5,500 nt of DNA from Pseudomonadota bacterium (lineage in GTDB: Bacteria; Pseudomonadota; Alphaproteobacteria; Rhizobiales; Xanthobacteraceae), in assembly GCA_023423415.1 (NCBI GenBank), contig JAFAFP010000045.1, positions 1 to 5,500 of the forward strand, written 5' to 3'. Shown here one piece after another: positions 4,482 to 5,500 of this stretch. The stretch's first letter is position 1. Every line of letters begins with the position of its first letter. A program made the position numbers and the translations under genes. The notes under the pieces are model-generated. The model had not been told where the DNA came from, did not search any database, and saw only the letters and a list, made by a program, of their open reading frames with translations.

Positions 4482-4504
4482 ACCGAGACTTTGGGCACCG
4501 AGAC
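4482..4504. repeat. ACCGAGAC direct repeat
   Basis: ACCGAGAC occurs at 4482-4489 and 4497-4504, 15 bases apart, just after the stop of the HEPN-like gene. No clear hairpin terminator is seen for that gene here. Significance is uncertain. Confidence 0.25.
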
Positions 4505-4508
4505 AAAT

Positions 4509-5183
4509 TTAGAACAGAGCGCGTTGCTTACTGATAGCGGGCATTGACCGCAACACGTCGTCAATTTCGTGTTTTCTCAGGGCTGCGGAAGGTTTTATAC
4601 CTTCTAGTGCGGCCACCAAAACCTTAGTCAAGTTTTCGAATTCCAGCGCATCATACGGCGATATTCCCCAACCTATTTGATGGAGTGCTGCATTTCTCGT
4701 GGAAAGCAGTTGATTGTAGAGATTGACGGTGTCGGCCGGGATTATGTGGAGCTTTTCCAATGCACGAATTGCCCTGCGATCACTAAAGCCCGTAATTTCG
4801 AATAGCTTATCTTCGACCGTTCGAAATGACGTTAGTACGCTCGTGAGTGGATCGATTGGCAATTCCGCCTGTAATTGCTGCTCCCCGATATCTGACGGAG
4901 AAACGGGTTCCTCGGCGTTTAAATCAGACTGAACGGATGCGCTTGCTTCGCGGGCACCTTCAAGTTCCCTTCTGAAGTCAAGGTCGAGACCCATTCCCTT
5001 CAGATACACGGCACGCTCGAGCAAGCTCCGTATACTGTCTCTGAACAAAAACGCTATCGCAAACGCTGATAGTGGCCATGAAGCTGATGCTGCCGCGTCC
5101 AATAATGCGGTCACCCACTTAAGTGCTATGGTCGCAGTGTCCGCGCTCTCGGCAACCGAAGAACCGATCTTTAGCTCAATCAC
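4509..5183 (-). CDS. Membrane-anchored HEPN-like protein, candidate defence or exclusion gene
   Basis: A 224-aa protein. A hydrophobic helix at about residues 31-48 is followed by a basic stretch and KGMGLDLDF, a layout seen in many small membrane-anchored proteins. A charged, low-complexity linker (about 71-115) leads to an all-helical C-terminal domain (about 116-210) holding R163-N-A-A-L-H168. This RNxxxH motif is the signature of HEPN domains, many of which are RNases used by toxins and abortive-infection systems. The start is GTG at 5183: an in-frame TAG lies directly before it and GGAG (5196-5193) is nine bases upstream. It has its own promoter, lies next to the attachment site, and its DNA looks less GC-rich than the phage core, as expected for cargo. 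Catalysis and target are inferred; it could be a non-catalytic HEPN relative. Confidence 0.72.
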   Translation of the reverse strand: MIELKIGSSVAESADTATIALKWVTALLDAAASASWPLSAFAIAFLFRDSIRSLLERAVYLKGMGLDLDFRRELEGAREASASVQSDLNAEEPVSPSDIGEQQLQAELPIDPLTSVLTSFRTVEDKLFEITGFSDRRAIRALEKLHIIPADTVNLYNQLLSTRNAALHQIGWGISPYDALEFENLTKVLVAALEGIKPSAALRKHEIDDVLRSMPAISKQRALF

Positions 5184-5217
5184 CTACTGCATCTCCAAGG
5201 CGGTGTTCGTCGTATTC

Positions 5218-5245
5218 ATTATGGCCGCTGTTTCTGCTGGATCAA
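5218..5245 (-). promoter_or_regulatory. Promoter of the HEPN-like gene
   Basis: On the minus strand TTGATC (5245-5240) and CATAAT (5223-5218) are separated by 16 bases. Transcription would start near 5211, giving a leader of about 28 bases that contains the GGAG ribosome site. It has the same spacing and the same -10 hexamer as the LexA-controlled promoter at 4291-4318 but no LexA box, so expression in the lysogen is expected. Confidence 0.6.
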
Positions 5246-5262
5246 CTCACCGCAACCTTGGG

Positions 5263-5424
5263 CTTCAGGTTTGCCGTTGTAAACATTCACGCGTTGCGGC
5301 GAGCGGTTTTCCACAGGCGTCGTTTTCTGTGGAATTCATTTTACAATCAGATTTTCAGGTAACTGGAAGTATCAGGTTTTTTCGGGCCTCATTTTACATT
5401 TTACGCCTACGCACAAACCTGAAA
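5263..5424. repeat. Four TCAGGT repeats, candidate integrase arm sites
   Basis: Copies are CTTCAGGTTT (5263-5272), TTTCAGGTAA (5353-5362), TATCAGGTTT (5370-5379) and, inverted, AAACCTGAAA (5415-5424). The middle two are 17 bases apart. They crowd within 160 bases beside the tRNA-derived attachment core. Tyrosine integrases of the lambda type bind repeated short arm sites flanking the core, so this is a reasonable candidate set. No integrase is present to confirm it. Confidence 0.45.
5309..5334. repeat. TTCCACAG / CTGTGGAA inverted repeat
   Basis: TTCCACAG (5309-5316) and CTGTGGAA (5327-5334) are perfect 8-base inverted arms around a 10-base AT-rich spacer. The left arm lies in TTTTCCACA (5307-5315), which fits the loose DnaA-box consensus TTWTNCACA. 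A host-factor or excisionase site is possible; a replication origin is not otherwise supported. Confidence 0.3.
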
Positions 5425-5442
5425 TCGTTGAGAAAGCGATTG

Positions 5443-5489
5443 GATTTGTAATCAGGGGGTCGCGGGTTCGAACCCTGCCGGGGGCACCA
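5443..5489 (+). other. Prophage attachment site: 3' fragment of a tRNA-Thr gene
   Basis: The stretch is the 3' half of a tRNA. It has the anticodon loop TTTGTAA (5445-5451, anticodon TGT, so Thr), the 3' anticodon strand TCAGG, a T-stem GCGGG (5462-5466) / CCTGC (5474-5478) closing TTCGAAC, the acceptor strand CGGGGGC (5479-5485), discriminator A and encoded CCA (5487-5489). The matching 5' half is absent: no GCCCCCG acceptor strand or D-arm lies upstream, and pairing of the anticodon stem breaks two bases before the loop. This is the expected attR scar. A GTTTTT run directly after CCA could be the host tRNA terminator remnant. The anticodon identity assumes the usual loop register. Confidence 0.82.
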
Positions 5490-5500
5490 GTTTTTCGCTT

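Larger units (their letters stand above)
1..5489. mobile_element. Right end of an integrated prophage (partial)
   Basis: Seen: a tail-type esterase gene, a full lysis cassette, SOS-type operators and a cargo-like gene lie in succession and stop at a tRNA 3' fragment ending in CCA at 5489. Known: temperate phages with tyrosine integrases often insert in the 3' part of tRNA genes, carry a copy that restores the tRNA, and leave the displaced 3' fragment at the far end. Inferred: the intact tRNA-Thr and the integrase lie to the left, outside the window, and DNA right of 5489 is host. The left boundary is not visible. The order tail, lysis, accessory genes, attachment site is usual for a prophage right end. 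Confidence 0.8.

Noticed and set aside
4283..4534. Overlapping plus-strand open frames between the LexA boxes and the HEPN-like gene (also 4294-4482)
   Set aside because: They begin inside LexA box 1, have no ribosome site, and cross repeats and palindromes; the residue pattern looks like chance translation of GC-rich DNA.
5123..5451. Plus-strand open frames opposite the start of the HEPN-like gene and through the attachment arm region
   Set aside because: They run antisense to a better gene and its promoter, then through repeats of the attachment region, with no start signal or domain.
5413..5489. A complete tRNA-Thr gene at the right end
   Set aside because: No 5' acceptor strand GCCCCCG or D-arm is present upstream and the 5' anticodon strand is mismatched, so only the 3' fragment is real.

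Overview
The window looks like the right-hand end of a prophage integrated in an alphaproteobacterium, most likely a Rhizobiales host (Rhizobium/Agrobacterium/Brucella relatives). Three things point this way. A phage tail-type gene is followed by a complete lysis cassette. Two GTTC-N7-GTTC boxes match the alphaproteobacterial LexA operator. The window ends in the 3' part of a tRNA gene without its 5' half, the usual attR scar of a tyrosine-recombinase integration. No integrase lies in the window, so it is presumably at the other end of the element.

Layout. Positions 2-1192 (+) hold the 3' part of a tail-fibre-like SGNH/GDSL esterase, open at the left edge. Its terminator hairpin (1206-1230) lies inside the 3' end of a convergent small ribbon-helix-helix-like gene (1176-1391, -). 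About 615 bases without a convincing protein gene follow (1392-2007). This stretch is packed with stem-loops, three of them leftward-facing intrinsic terminators, and it may contain a small RNA on the minus strand. Positions 2008-3831 (+) are a tightly overlapping lysis operon: GH24 endolysin with a C-terminal membrane segment, inner-membrane spanin, overlapping outer-membrane lipoprotein spanin, four-helix membrane protein (holin candidate), and a one-helix coiled-coil protein.

Positions 3818-4284 (-) hold a two-gene operon of unknown function: a 99-aa protein and a 56-aa Cys/His-rich protein. Its promoter is fully overlapped by a LexA box and appears to produce a leaderless mRNA. A second LexA box and several repeats occupy 4285-4508. 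Positions 4509-5183 (-) encode a membrane-anchored protein with a HEPN-like RNxxxH motif, with its own promoter and RBS. It is a candidate lysogenic-conversion or defence cargo gene. The last 250 bases are AT-richer, carry four copies of a TCAGGT repeat (candidate integrase arm sites), and end in the tRNA-Thr fragment (5443-5489). DNA beyond 5489 is probably host chromosome.

How the parts may work together (inference): on DNA damage, LexA release would fire the leftward two-gene operon next to the lysis genes, while the lysis operon on the opposite strand carries out cell exit. The HEPN-like gene has separate control and could be expressed in the lysogen. Homology statements come from motif recognition by eye; no database search was run.
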